From contig CM036201.1 in the NCBI GenBank assembly GCA_020631735.1, forward strand, positions 79,212,502 to 79,276,501: DNA of 64,000 bases, given 5' to 3'. How positions within the stretch are numbered: position 1 is the first letter of the stretch; each line of letters starts with the position of its first letter. This document shows, piece by piece, positions 33,343-45,188 of the stretch. The position numbers and the translations under genes are program-made. The notes under the pieces were generated by a model. It was given only the letters and a program-made list of their open reading frames with translations, had not been told where the DNA came from and did no database searches. Source of the DNA: Saccharum officinarum (lineage: Eukaryota; Streptophyta; Magnoliopsida; Poales; Poaceae).

Positions 33343-35780
33343 TGAAAGGTCCTTGTTTGGTTTTGGTAATTGAGTGACAACTTAGGTGGACTAATACGTG
33401 GTTATGTGAGATACACAGGAGATTAGTCCACATGTGATGGTGTCATGAAGGAGCTCATTGCATATGAGACATGACATGAAGTCATGTGACCAAGGTGGCG
33501 AAGATCAAGATGAGGCTTGGCTCGACGGACCGGTTGCATGTGTGAAGGGCAACTAAGAGGCTTTGGAGTGAGGGACCGCGTGTGACGGTGAAGCTTGAGC
33601 ATGACTTGGCGCCGATGGACCGATGCAACGGTGAAGAGCAAGTGAGGTCAAGATCGATGGATCAAGGTCACATGATGATATGAAGTGGATCATATCATTT
33701 GTGATATGGTTGGTGCATGTGTTGCATCAACGTCGGAGGAGATGGAGTGGAATGCGCAAGGCAAAGGTATAACCTAGGGCATTTCCATTTCACCGGTCAT
33801 AGGTGTGTAGAGAAGTTGATGACCGGATTTAGGATAGATGGCCGTACTATTAAGAGGGGCAAACTTGTTTGCATATCGGTCATCTAGTGTCACTCGAGTG
33901 ATCTAACTATGCATCATTGCTAGGATCGAGTGGCGTGGCAAGCTGAGTGGTTAACTCCTTCGGTAAAATGATTGTGAAAATGCTAACACACGTACACAAG
34001 GTGGTGATCACTTGTTGGTGTTGGCACATTTGCGAAGGCGGCGGAGTTCGAGCGGTAGAGAAGGGTTTGGGTTCCTTTCTCCCTCCCGCCGAGCGTGCGA
34101 GCGCGGGATTCAGGCGATTTCGGGGAAATGAAATGTCTATTTTCTACTGCGCCGGAAGTCGAAAAGAAACGGAGGCGAACGGAGGTCACAGTGGTGACCG
34201 GACGCTGCACCGGACGCGGTCACGGTGTGACCGGACGTGTCCGGTCAATGTCCAGTGTCTGCGCGTTTTTCAGTTGTTTGACCGGACGCGAGGCGCGTCC
34301 GGTCACAGGCGACCGGACGCGTCCGGTCGTCTAGGGAGCTTACTGGACTCCAACCGGACGCGGGCACTGTGGCGTCCGGTCAGTTCTTCAGCGCGTCCGG
34401 TCGCTGGTTCATTGTGCGCGGCTTAGGGTTGACCAGCGCGTCCGGTCAGTTACGGGACCGGTGCGTTCGGTCGTGACCGGCGCGTCCGGTCGTTGCGATC
34501 GGCGCGTCCGGTCGTTGCTTCGCGAAATAGCCGTTGTGAGATCGGCGCGTCCGGTCAGTCGGACCAGCGCGTCCGGTCGGTGGTTCGCGAAAAAGCCGTT
34601 GCGTGACCGGCGCGTCCGGTCAGTGTGACCGGAGCGTCCGGTCAACGTGTGTTGTGCCCAGTGAAGGGGTACAATGACTATTTTCGTGGAGGGGCTTATA
34701 AATAGCCCATTGGCCGGTCTTAGCCGGCAGCTGAGCACACTTTGGCCTTGGTGGCTTATGTGGTAGTGCTTGGAAGCCCTCTAACTCACTCATGCTTGAT
34801 AGTGTTCATCGGATCGAGTGAGAGAGCGATTCTAGTGCGATTGCATCGTGAGGTTGCATCGAGTGGCACTAGGTGATCGTGTTGCAAGCCGGTGGTGCTT
34901 GTTACTCTTGGAGGTTGCCACCTCCTAGACGGCTTGGTGGCTTGTGGCTCCGTCGAAGTTCGCAAGAAGATTGTGCGAGGCTCCGGAGAAGCTTTGTGAG
35001 GGGGATTGTGCTCACCCCGCGGGGATCGCGAAGAGCAACTCTAGTTGAGAGTGTCATTGAGCTACCACACTTTATGGTGGGTTCTTGCGGTGCCTTTTGA
35101 GAGGCTCGGTGTGTGACCGATTAGCCGCCGAACCACGAAGTGTTGGTCGACACAACGGGGACGTAGCTTGGTGGCGACCAAGTGAACCTCGGGAGAAAAT
35201 CACCGTGTCAACATCGTCTACTCTTCTCGGTGGTTTGCCTTCGTGTAACACAAGCTTGTATTTACTTTCATATATATATCGTGCTTGTGTAGTTGCTCTC
35301 GTAACTAGTTTGCTTGTGTAGCTTGCTAGTCGTCTTCTTGCTTGTGTAGCTAGAAGCTTCCCCTTTTGCGTGACTAATTTGGTTTGTGTAACCTTGTTAG
35401 TCACATTGCTTAGTTTGTGTAGCTAAGTGTTTTCCGCTCTCTAATTTGGCATTAGTTGCCTTGTTATTGAGCATTGCTAGTGAGCTTAGGAGCTTTATGC
35501 TTTTGCTTCACTAGTTGTGTAGGAGCTCCCTCGGTTGGCAAAGTACTAGTGCATAGGTTTGTGTGACCTTGCTCTAGAATTGTTTAGGTGAGATCTTGGT
35601 AAGCTTAGCACCTTAGTTGCTTAATTAGGATCTTTGCAAGGTGCTAGAGAACTTAGATAGAGGGGTAAAGTCTTGGCTAGATCGATAAGTTTAATTCCGC
35701 ATTTGTTTTGGTTAGCCAACGCGTTTAAGTTTTAGAAATGACTATTCACCCCCCCTCTAGTCCGCCATCTCGACCCTTCA
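33343..35780. mobile_element. Solo LTR nested in the LTR at 32203-36613
   Basis: It starts TGAAAGGTCCTTG and ends CGACCCTTCA. A perfect 5-bp target duplication, ACCTC, flanks it (33338-33342 and 35781-35785). Length 2438 bp. Around 34190-34650 the sequence is packed with GCGTCCGGTC-type motifs, followed by a TATA box at 34697-34704. No gag or pol. Confidence 0.9.
34697..34704 (+). promoter_or_regulatory. TATA box of the inner LTR
   Basis: TATAAATA directly downstream of the motif cluster at 34190-34650; the likely LTR transcription start would be about 30 bases further on. Confidence 0.5.
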
Positions 35781-36823
35781 ACCTCTGACTTATCTCCATC
35801 ATTAATTCATCATCATAGTGAGATTGAAAGTGATTCCAAGTGCATTTGTTTGAGTGATTGCATCTATGACACTTGGGGATGACTATGGATTTCTTGTTAC
35901 TCTTGGTGGTTGCCGTCACCTAGACGACTTGGAGCAGCGGAGGAGCTTTGGCACATGTTGGTGATTATTCGTGGCCGGCTCCGGTGATTGTGAGGGGTCT
36001 TGCACCTTTCCCGGCGAAGAGCCGCAAGGTAGCTCTAGTAAATTGTTCGTGTCATTGAGTTACCTCACTTGTGGGTAGGTTCTTGCGGTGCCTCTTGTGG
36101 TGGGCTAGGTGTGTGATACCTATTAGCCGCTGAACCACCAAGTGTTGGTCGACACAATGGGGACTAGCGTGCCGGCAAGCACGTGAACCTCGGGAGAAAA
36201 ATTGGTTGTCTCTTGCCCTTTGGTATTCTCACGGTGATTGAATTGGTGTTCATCTTGTGATTGGTTCACTCCTCTATGCGGTGGTATAATCACCCTACTC
36301 ACTTGTTTACATTCCTGCAAAACTAGTTGTCAAGCTCTTTAGTGTAGTTAGTCTTTGAGAGCTTGTTAGTTTGGTTAGTGTGGCTCTTTAGTTAGTCTTT
36401 GAGAGCACATTAGCTTAGTGAGTAGTGACCTAGCTTGTTGTGTGTGATAGTGATCATAGCTACTAGAATTGTTGCAACAAGTGGCTTGCAACCCTTATAG
36501 AGTTAGAGCAAAATTGCATTATGCCATTTGTTGTACTAATCAATTGCTTTAGTGCTTTGTAGAGATTTTAAATAAGCTATTCACCTCCCTCTAGCCATAT
36601 TAGGACCTTTCAACACCGTCATGCAGTTAGCCATGCTATTGAGGGTGTTGTGCTGAAGAAGATAACTATGGAGTCACCACATGTGGACCTTGCTTTGCTG
36701 AATTCGTATTAGAGGGAGGAAATCATCCAACTGCTAAGATATGCCTTCTATCGCTATCCGCAGACTACGCTGGATGTATCTTGGACGCATAACCAATGGC
36801 CCCATTTGGACATGCCTCAATGA

Positions 36824-37490
36824 ATTCAAATCCCAAGCATTTTCTTCTACACCTCCCCATTCGAAACAAACAATCTATTTTCCCTTTACCAAGTCAGTTC
36901 ATTAGCTCATTATCTTATGACTGAGTAGATAGCTAAGCTTGCAATCTATTTTTTCTTTGCTAATTCAGCTCATTAGCTTAGGACTACTGCTTCACTGTAA
37001 CTACAGACAAGTTGTCTTCCTAACCACGGGCCACGTATTTTTGTATGGGCCACGTACTTTTGTTTGCATATGAATGTTTATTCTTATGTACTCCTTGAAT
37101 GCCAATGCATGGCATCTGTATGCATAAACTTGCCTGTAAACTCCGACTGTTATGAGAGGCCTACTTCTGTATGCTTCTTAGTTTAGGTTTAGTTGGAACT
37201 GTTGTTTAGGAGGATACTCCAACTTAATACCATGTTATGGCTATGACATTGTTGGCCTCTGACCAAACATAGAAGGAGGGTGAAGAGTAGAGAGAAAGAG
37301 AGAACCAAATGAGTGGAGGCAAGAGTCCCCCTCCACCTTCCCCCTTCTCCTCCTTTTACAGAGAAGGTGGGAGGAGAGGTTTTCATTATTTCTCCTAGTA
37401 TGGCTTGTATTTTACAAAATAACTTCTAGGGGATACAAATGGGCTCTAAATATTTTATTACAAGCCCCCAAGCCATGTAATTGAGCCCTT
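36824..37490. other. Non-coding flank after the pseudogene
   Basis: AT-rich sequence with a purine-rich patch (about 37270-37380). No supported gene. Confidence 0.4.
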
Positions 37491-40400
37491 TATGGGTGTT
37501 TGGATATTTTCACTCTAGGGATCATCAACATGATAAGATCAAGTTATCTAACTTAACTACAGTGAGATTGAAAGGAGTCATGCTTTCTGAAAGTTCCTAG
37601 TTTGGTTTTGGCTAATTGATGAAACCTAAGTACTAATCACATGTGCTTGAGTGTTGATAGCAAAAGGTGATTGGTACACTCCTAAGTGATGGCAAGATGC
37701 ATGTTGATCATGATGACTTGGTGCCTTGAAGAGGAGAAGAGGCAAAATCCTATGGAGCTCAAGGCAAAGGTATAGATATGATTTGATTTTGGTGATCAAG
37801 ATACCATAGAGGGTGTGATCACACTTAGCATCGATAGTCATACTATTAAGAGGGGAATTTTTGGGGCTACTGATCACTTAAGTGCCACTAGATGAGGATT
37901 CATTTGCATATGCATTTAGATCTAGTGGAAGCTAACCTAACTCCTTCAAATGATTGCGGAAAATGTTAACACACATGCACATGGTGAAGTATAATTGGTG
38001 GTGTTAGCACATTTGCGAAGGAGGTGGAGTTTGAGCGGTAGAGATAGGTTTGGGACCCTCTCTCCCTCTTGCCGAGCTTGCGAGGCAGGATTCGGCGAAT
38101 TTTTGGAAGTGTTCTTCACTGTTTTTAGTGCACCGGACGCTGGCTTTGGGAGCACCGGACGCTGGTTCTCAGAGCATTAGACGCTGGCCGCGCGTGCGGT
38201 GAATACGCCGTGCTGCAACCTCGCTGGAACCAAGCATTGGACGCTCCGGTGTTACTGCACCGGATGCTGAAGTGGTATTGTCCATGCGTCCGGTGGCTAC
38301 GTGATGTCAGCAGCTTCTTCAAACCCTCATGTGCACCGGACGCAGTGGCGTCCGTTGACCCACCGTTGGACGCGTCTAGTGAGCAAAAATCGTCTCTGGT
38401 TGCTTACTGGAGTGCATCGGACACTTGGCGTCGAACTCTGAGTGCTGGGCGTCGGACGCGTCTGGTGCTCGATAAAACGACCGTTGAACTTTGAACACGC
38501 AAGACACGTGGCGAGATCTGGTGCACCGGACGTTGCTGAGTGCGTCTGATGCCTATGCGTCAGAGCATCCGGTGCCCCCAATTTTTGCCCAACGGCTCTA
38601 TTCGAAGGGGTATCTCTCTATATATACATGTTTGGCCAACTAAGGGGACTCTCTCTTGGACAATTTGACATCCTAACATACTCTTGAGCTGAGCATACTC
38701 TCTTCCACTCATCTCCCTTGCTTGATTGACAAATCAAAGTGAGTTTGAGTGATCTTAAGTGCATTTGCTTGTGAGTTTACATCTAGCTGGCATTTGGGTA
38801 AGCATTGGCTGCGGGATTCTTATTACTCTTGGTGGTTGCCGCCACCTAGACGGCTTGGAGGCAGCGGAGGAGTAGTGGGAAGAGTGGTGCTTGTTCTTGG
38901 TCACCTCCCGGTGATTTGTGAGGGGTGTTGTGTCTTCCCCGGCGGAGCGCCAAAGACAACTCTAGTAAATTGCTCGTGTCATTGAGTTACCTCACTTGTG
39001 GTAGGTTCTTGCGGAGCTCTTAGATAGTTTGGCTTTGGATTGCTAATTAGCCGTCGAACCACGAAGTGGTGGTCGACACAACGGGGACGTAGCGTGCCGG
39101 CAAGCACGTGAACCTCGGGAGAAAAATTATGTGTCACCTTTGTGATTGATTTCTTGGATTTCTCCTGGTGATTGATCTTCATATTGTTGTGATTGGTTCA
39201 TTTCTCGACGCGGCGGTATAAAGATCACATACCTCTCTTTTACATTCCACAAATTAGTTGTAACAAGCTCTTTAGTGAATTAGTTTTGAGAGCTTGTATT
39301 ATATTTGCTAGTGTAGCTTGTTACCTAGTTGAGCTCTTTAGTGTAACTAGCTTGTGAGAGCTTGTAGTGACTTAACCTTTGATTGTTATAGTAATCATAG
39401 TTACTAGAATTGTTGGATAGGTGGCTTGCAACCCTCGTAAAGCTAGAGCAAAATTGTTTTTTTGCCATTTGTTATACTAACCTTTTGCTCTAGTGAGTTT
39501 GTAGAATTTTTAATAGGCTATTCGTCCCCCTCTAGCCATATTAGGATCTTTCACTTTCTCTAAGGATTTTTCCCACCATAGTTGTATTGTAGATGCATGG
39601 AAACTTCCTCACCGTCTCAATGAAACCATCCTTTCTATCCGTCCATAGTGATATTGCGGTTTAATAAAAGCTTCCTCATCATCTCGAGTCCTAACACACC
39701 CTATCATCGTGAATGTGCACCCTATTTTACAACACCCATTGGTATAGAAGACATATTTCCCTACAAGTGAGGAAGTACAAAGGTTTCCCTCGTGCTTGAT
39801 GCGAAACATCAACTTGATAAGCTTATCCAAGTAGACTAGGTTAAAACTTCGGATAATACCAATCACAATATTAAAATGTGGCAAGGTTAAAAAGGAGACA
39901 TGCTTTATAAAGGTGTTTTATATTTGTAGTGGTATGATATCTCAGTTGAATGGAAGCTTTCTTACTACTCAACAAACCCTATCATCTTTATATTATTCAT
40001 TTTCAGCTGTAACATGGTTGGACGGAAGCTTCCTCACCATCTAAACAAACTCTATCATTTGCACATGTAAGAAGAATGTGCACCCTATTTCATAGGATAT
40101 ACGCTTCCCTCGAAGCACAGTGAAGTCTCCGTAATGCTTGCTGATGTATTTTTACAACACCCATCAACATAAAAAGGATATATGGGGTTCTCTACAAGTG
40201 TTATAGAGTTTTCCACTTACTTAATTGGGAACCAACAACCTTATAAGGTTGACGTATGCAAACCAACAAATACCAGAACTAGTCACATGACCAAAGTATA
40301 GCAAAGGTTAAAAAGGGGACATGCTTTTCCAAGGATCTCTCTCCATTTATAGTGGTATTGTGATTGGACGGAAGCTTCCTCGCTATCTCAACAAACCCTA

Positions 40401-40559
40401 CCCTTTCTGTAAACATGCAAGACAAACTTGGCACCTAATTTTACGCCATGCATCCCATGTTCGTCCGGTACAAGCAGAAATTGCGCGCCAAATCTGCATG
40501 CTTTCCTTGTCATGTCGGTGTCGTGACTCACCCGTGTCACCATTGTAAAAATTGTCCAG
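37491..40559. repeat. Tandem unit A of a 1.1-kb duplication (with solo LTR inside)
   Basis: It starts TATGGGTGTTTGGATATTTT, as does unit B at 40560. Without the LTR (37588-39553 plus one target copy) the unit is about 1098 bp. It contains internal subrepeats around GGACGGAAGCTTCCTC. No coding frame is supported. Confidence 0.75.
37588..39553. mobile_element. Solo LTR, 1966 bp
   Basis: It starts TGAAAGTTCCTAGTTTGG and ends TTAGGATCTTTCA. A perfect 5-bp duplication, CTTTC, flanks it (37583-37587 and 39554-39558). It is related to the outer LTR at 32203 and has the same length once that one is corrected for its insertion. Motifs of the CACCGGACGC type precede a TATA box near 38619. It has no internal region. 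Confidence 0.9.
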
Positions 40560-41790
40560 TATGGGTGTTTGGAAATTTTCACTCATGCTTAACTAGGTAT
40601 CATCAACCTGATAAAATCAAATTATATAAATACAGTGAGATTTTTTCCCATCATAATGATATTGCAGTTGCACGGAAGTTTCGTCACCGTCTCAATGAAC
40701 CCATCCTATCTATCTGTCCACAATGATATTGCGGTTTAATAAAAGCTTCCTCATCATCCCAAGTCTCAACATGCCCTATCGTAAATGTGCGCCCTATTTT
40801 ACAACACCCATTGGTATAGAATACACATGTCCCTGCAAGTGAGGAAGTAGAAAGGTTTTCCTCATGCTTGATCGCAGAACATCAACTTGATAAGCTTACC
40901 CAAGTAGACAGGGTTACGACTTCGGACACTACAAGACATGAGTGGTTTTTTGACATTCTACATACAACTTTTTATTGTCACTAGGTCGAAGTGCCTAAAA
41001 CAGAATGTCATAAACTTGGTGATATAATGACATTCTGACCTGTTGTCATGCTAAATACGTCAAAAAACCACACATTTCTTATGGTGGGATAATACCAGTC
41101 ACTAGATCAAAATGTAGCAAGGTTAAAAGAAAGAGTCATGCTTTATAAAAGACCTTTTTATTGCTATATATGTCAAACAGAAGCTTTCTTACTATCTCAA
41201 CAAACCCTATTATATTTACACTATTCATTCATTTTTTGCCATAACATGGTTGGACAGCTCATGACCCCAATAAAACTCTTATCATTTGCTTATGTAAGAG
41301 AAATGTGCACCCTATTTTGCGGGATACACGCTTTTCTAAGAGCATCGTGAAGTTTCCCTTGATGAGGCATTTTTATAACACCCATATAAGCAAAAAAAAG
41401 GATATTATATATCATCAATAAGTTATACGAAGTTTTCCACCTGCTTGATTAGGGACCATCAACCTTAAATAAGGTTGACGTATGCAAACCAACAAAAATC
41501 AAAACTAATCACATAGCCAAAGTATAGCAAAAGGTTAAAAATGAGCCACACTTTTCCAAAGATCTCTCCATTTATAGCGGTATTATGATAGGACGGAAGC
41601 TTCCTCGCTATCTCAACGAACCTTACCCTTTCTATAAATGTGCAAGACGAACTTGGCACCCAATTTCACACCATGCATCCCATGTGCATCCGTTCAAGCG
41701 GAAATCGCGCGCCAAGTCTGCATCGTTTACCACGTAAGGATCTTTCGTCCTTCCTCGCGTGTCGGTGTCGTCAGACGTCACTCATCCGTT
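40560..41790. repeat. Tandem unit B of the 1.1-kb duplication, upstream of the RGLG gene
   Basis: Matches unit A through landmarks such as GATATTGCGGTTTAATAAAA and GGTTGACGTATGCAAACCAA. It differs by a MITE at 40927-41086 and small changes. Its right end merges into the 5' flank of the RGLG gene about 300 bases before the TATA box. Confidence 0.75.
40927..41086. mobile_element. 160-bp CACTA-type MITE
   Basis: The ends are CACTACAAGACATGAGTGG and the complement of CACCATAAGAAATGTGTGG, both running into TTTTTTGAC. GGA flanks both sides (40924-40926 and 41087-41089), the 3-bp duplication of CACTA elements. Unit A keeps the empty site (ACTTCGGATAATACC), which confirms the insertion. Confidence 0.85.
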
Positions 41791-42089
41791 TCATCCATCC
41801 CGTGGCTCCTCCGGCTGCTGACAAGTGGGTCCACACAGCAGAACTCGGTGGGCTACGGCCCAGACGCGAGCGAGGCCCCAACCAAGCCCAGCAAGCCACC
41901 TCTCCCTCTACTGAAAATAGAGCGCGCCCGCCGCCAGCTTGTTCGGTGCTCGGCCTCCGTCTCCGTCTCCGTCTCCCACGGTTGATTGGATTGCTTGCGC
42001 TTGGCAGCCAAGACCAAGAGTCCAATCCTTCGTGTAATGTGGGAGCAGAGATAAATCTCCAGGATTTACGCGCCTGCAACTTATCCATC

Positions 42090-42098
42090 TATATATAT
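42090..42098 (+). promoter_or_regulatory. TATA box of the RGLG-type gene
   Basis: TATATATAT about 290 bases upstream of the ATG. Transcription would start near 42125, giving a 5' leader of about 260 bases. Confidence 0.5.
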
Positions 42099-42384
42099 CC
42101 GGGGATTGTGGGTTTAGTCCGCTTGTTTAGGCGGTTGGTTGGTTCTTGGACTCCTCTCTTGTTCTGTCTCGTTCTTGAGAGTCCCCAGGGGGACTCTCTT
42201 CGGTTTCCAGGTTCTTTAGCTATCGAATTCCGTTGTTCCCAGTCTCCTCTCCTCCAAAGATCGCTTCTTTCTCGTGGCGCGGTCTCGACGGATTGCTGAT
42301 CTTCTTGGGGTTTTATTCTTAATCTGCCCTGATTTGACCTTCAGGGAATTGGGAGAGGAGACGCCCGTCGATCAGGGAGAAGTC

Positions 42385-45188
42385 ATGGGGTCGTGGTGCT
42401 CCAAGGAGAACACGCCGGGGGGCAGGCAGCCGCACGATCACAACCACAATCAGAATCACAACAGCAGTGCCGCGAGTAAAGGGAGCAAGAATCGGTACGC
42501 CAACTTCGGCGATGATTACCACACTCTGGAGCAGGTGAGCTCGATCGGTTCTCTTCAGTGTTTAAATCTGTGCTGCTTCTTGGTTCTTGCAATGCTGCCT
42601 AGTGCTGGTACATTCAGAAGCTGTGGGTTGATTCGGTTTTGTTGGATGGTTCTTTGTTGGTGTCAGATTAAGAGATTATTGCACTTATCCTCGTGTTTAC
42701 ATACATATTATTATAAGTTAGATTACTGGGAGGCGAAGGAGGTTTATAGTATTATTTGATTAGATAGATAATTGTAGCTGTCAAAATAGTTGTATTGTTA
42801 TTCTTTGATGGTTCTTAAATGCCTCAAGGTTTGCAAGTGTCTTGATCCTTTAATCTTTTGATTTAAGTTATTGTGTTGACTGTTGTCATCAAAGTATAGG
42901 GAAATTAATAATGTGATCAGGGAGGTCCGATATGCACCTAGTTGTTTCCTGGGGATATCATTTATGAACGATGACATTAAGCATCACATTCTTACCAGTG
43001 AAGTTGCCTTTTTGAACCCCTTTACCTTGTGCCTTTGCACCCAAGGAATTTTCTTTTATTAATCTGATATGACTCAAGGTTCCATTCAGTTACACTGTAC
43101 CTTTTTGTGATGTTATCTTCTTGCCCTCTTTAATCTATTTTTCGAAAGATTGCCCTCTTTAATCTAGGTTACCAATGCCCTTGCACATGCTGGTCTGGAG
43201 TCCTCTAATCTGATTGTGGGGATTGATTTCACAAAGAGCAACGAATGGACAGGTATGTTTGTGCCTGATCAGCTCTGCGAGACGTAACTATGTGAACTCA
43301 TCCAAGAGTTGTATGTGAACTCATGCAAGAGTTGTTTTACTTTTTCTTCTTTTCTTCTTTGTTCCAACAGAATTTCTGATCTGTTTGTAAGCGCAGGCAA
43401 AGTGTCCTTCAACAACCGGAGCTTGCACGCAATGGGAAACACTCCAAATCCATATGAGCAGGCCATATCCATCATTGGGAGAACCCTCGCACGATTTGAT
43501 GAGGACAACCTCATACCATGCTTTGGATTTGGCGACAGTCAGTTCTAACCTGCCTCAGTTCAGTCTTTTTGCATAAATAAAAATGCAGATATGTAATATC
43601 TAAGTTTCATATTGCAGCAACTACTCACGATCAATCTGTATTTAGCTTCTACCGTGATAACCAACCGTGTGATGGCTTTGAGCAAGCTCTTGCTCGGTAT
43701 AGGGAACTTGTTCCACAACTTAATTTGGCTGGTTGGTGCACCATTGCTTGTTTTAAGCTTCACATATGACAACATAGTAAGATTCATTTGGCTCATGTGT
43801 GATGAATAATGCTTAACAGGTCCAACTTCGTTTGCGCCAATCATTGAGACTGCTATTGGAATTGTTGATAGTAGTGGTGGCCAGTATCATGTCCTACTTA
43901 TAATAGCAGATGGACAGGTTTGTTCGATAACTCGTATTCAGTTTCTGTTGTATAATCGTAATTCCTATCCTGAAGAATTCGTCATGATGACGTGTTATAC
44001 CCTCTAATATTCTGGCTATGGTTTTCTTTTGAATTTTCCAGGTTACACGCAGCGTTGAAACAGGCAATGGTCAGTTGAGCCGACAGGAAAGGGAGACCAT
44101 AGATGCCATTGTGAAGGCTAGGTAACCATACGCCAAATATTTCTGTGATTAAGACTGCTCTTGACTTACCATGAACTAGTGTTTTGGTCATACTGAGCTT
44201 TTATGTCTCAACACTGAATCCATCAATGCAGTGACTACCCACTTTCAATTGTGCTTGTTGGTGTTGGGGATGGGCCATGGGACATGATGAGGCAATTCGA
44301 TGATAACATACCTTCCCGCGCATTCGACAATTTTCAGGTAAATTGTTTAGTCGTTCTCTGGAACCATGGCACCCCATGTTTTGATCAAACATGCATGAGA
44401 AACACTAATTATGCTGGTGGAATGGAATGCAGTTTGTGAACTTCACACAGATCATGTCAAGGCCTATACCCGCCAGCAAAAAGGAGGCAGAATTTGCTCT
44501 TTCAGCACTGATGGAGATTCCAGAACAATTCAAGGCAGCACTGAGCCTCCAGCTTCTTGGGTATTTTCTTGTCCACCAGTCAAAACCTTCCTCATACCTG
44601 GAAATTCGAAACATCCCCTGTTTATCACTGTAAGTAGTCATCAAGTTTGTTTTTACATGTTTCTTGGGCAGCAAACAAAGAGGATTTCCGAACCGGCCAG
44701 TGCTGCCTCCACCTGGGAACGATGGGCTGAAATACTCTGGATGGTCAGCTGTAAAACCGACCGAATCCACTAGCTACGCATTAGCGCCTGAGAAGCCATC
44801 TGCGCCTCGACAGGACAGTGACATAGGTGATCCACAGGTATGTTTCAGTGTTATTATTATAGTAGAGACAATGATGAAGCATGAATGTTTTTACCTCATG
44901 CTGGAGTGCTGAACTCCTGTCCTGCATGCAGACCTGTCCAATCTGCTGGAGCCAAACGAAGAACCTTGCTTTCGGGTGTGGGCATCAGGTACCAGATCGA
45001 ACGGCTTGGAAACACTCGCTGAATTTTTCTTTCTTTATGTGACGGTGTCACTTCATCAGCTATGAATTGGTAATATAACTAATGATGCTTTTCTGAAAAA
45101 AATGCAGACTTGCTCTGACTGCGCGAAGGATCTGAAGGTGTGCCCCATATGCCAGAGGGCGATCTCCACAAGACTAAAGCTCTACTGA
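42385..45188 (+). CDS. RGLG: RGLG-type RING E3 ubiquitin ligase with copine/vWA domain
   Basis: Eleven exons join in phase with GT-AG borders: 42385-42534, 43168-43252, 43397-43537, 43618-43731, 43820-43917, 44042-44121, 44232-44337, 44433-44560, 44672-44837, 44932-44988 and 45108-45188. The product has 401 residues. MGSWCSKEN at the start gives Gly2 for N-myristoylation, so it likely acts at the plasma membrane. A His/Asn-rich stretch follows (about 18-26). The copine-like vWA domain covers about 50-300, with the metal-site variant DFTKS at 70-74 and IIADG near 191-195. A C-terminal C3HC4 RING covers 358-390 (Cys358, Cys361, Cys372, His374, Cys377, Cys380, Cys387, Cys390). The RGLG family forms Lys63-linked ubiquitin chains and acts in hormone and stress signalling. 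All key residues are intact and the length is usual for the family. The exact paralogue number cannot be assigned. Confidence 0.95.

Larger units (their letters stand above)
32203..36613. mobile_element. Solo LTR (about 1.97 kb) interrupted by a second solo LTR
   Basis: It starts TGGAAGCCCTAGTTTGG and ends GGACCTTTCA. The flanks are ACATC (32198-32202) and ACACC (36614-36618), a 5-bp target duplication with one mismatch. Subtracting the inner LTR and its target copy leaves about 1968 bp, almost the 1966 bp of the related LTR at 37588-39553. A TATA box (TATAAATA) lies at 33258-33265. It has no internal coding region, so it is a recombination product of a full element. The insertion lies in the pseudogene. 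Confidence 0.85.
31466..36823 (+). pseudogene. Unrecognised gene remnant split by a solo LTR
   Basis: After a splice-acceptor-like GATGCAG the sequence reads GKYQNVVLSGDNFESLAEHV and continues with FPPISTIPSRRLVSIEPTRT, a TGA, then PLLWSAFLQSLFAKKRGIPL. A frame change leads to the long frame at 31861-32150 (QEWDHFLKSLTLSEDQLMSI onward). Another frame change gives HHPHGSVIVDVH, which stops at the LTR at 32203. After the LTR (36619 on) the same product resumes as RHAVSHAIEGVVLKKITMES, has one more in-frame stop, and ends at 36823 (TGA). The reading frame across the LTR joins through codons disrupted by the target site. At least two frame changes and several stops make it a pseudogene. I do not recognise the family; it looks like a large alpha-helical plant protein. 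Confidence 0.6.

Noticed and set aside
44405..44773. Frames of about 120 codons on both strands in the RGLG gene
   Set aside because: They run through introns. The spliced exon chain explains the region fully.
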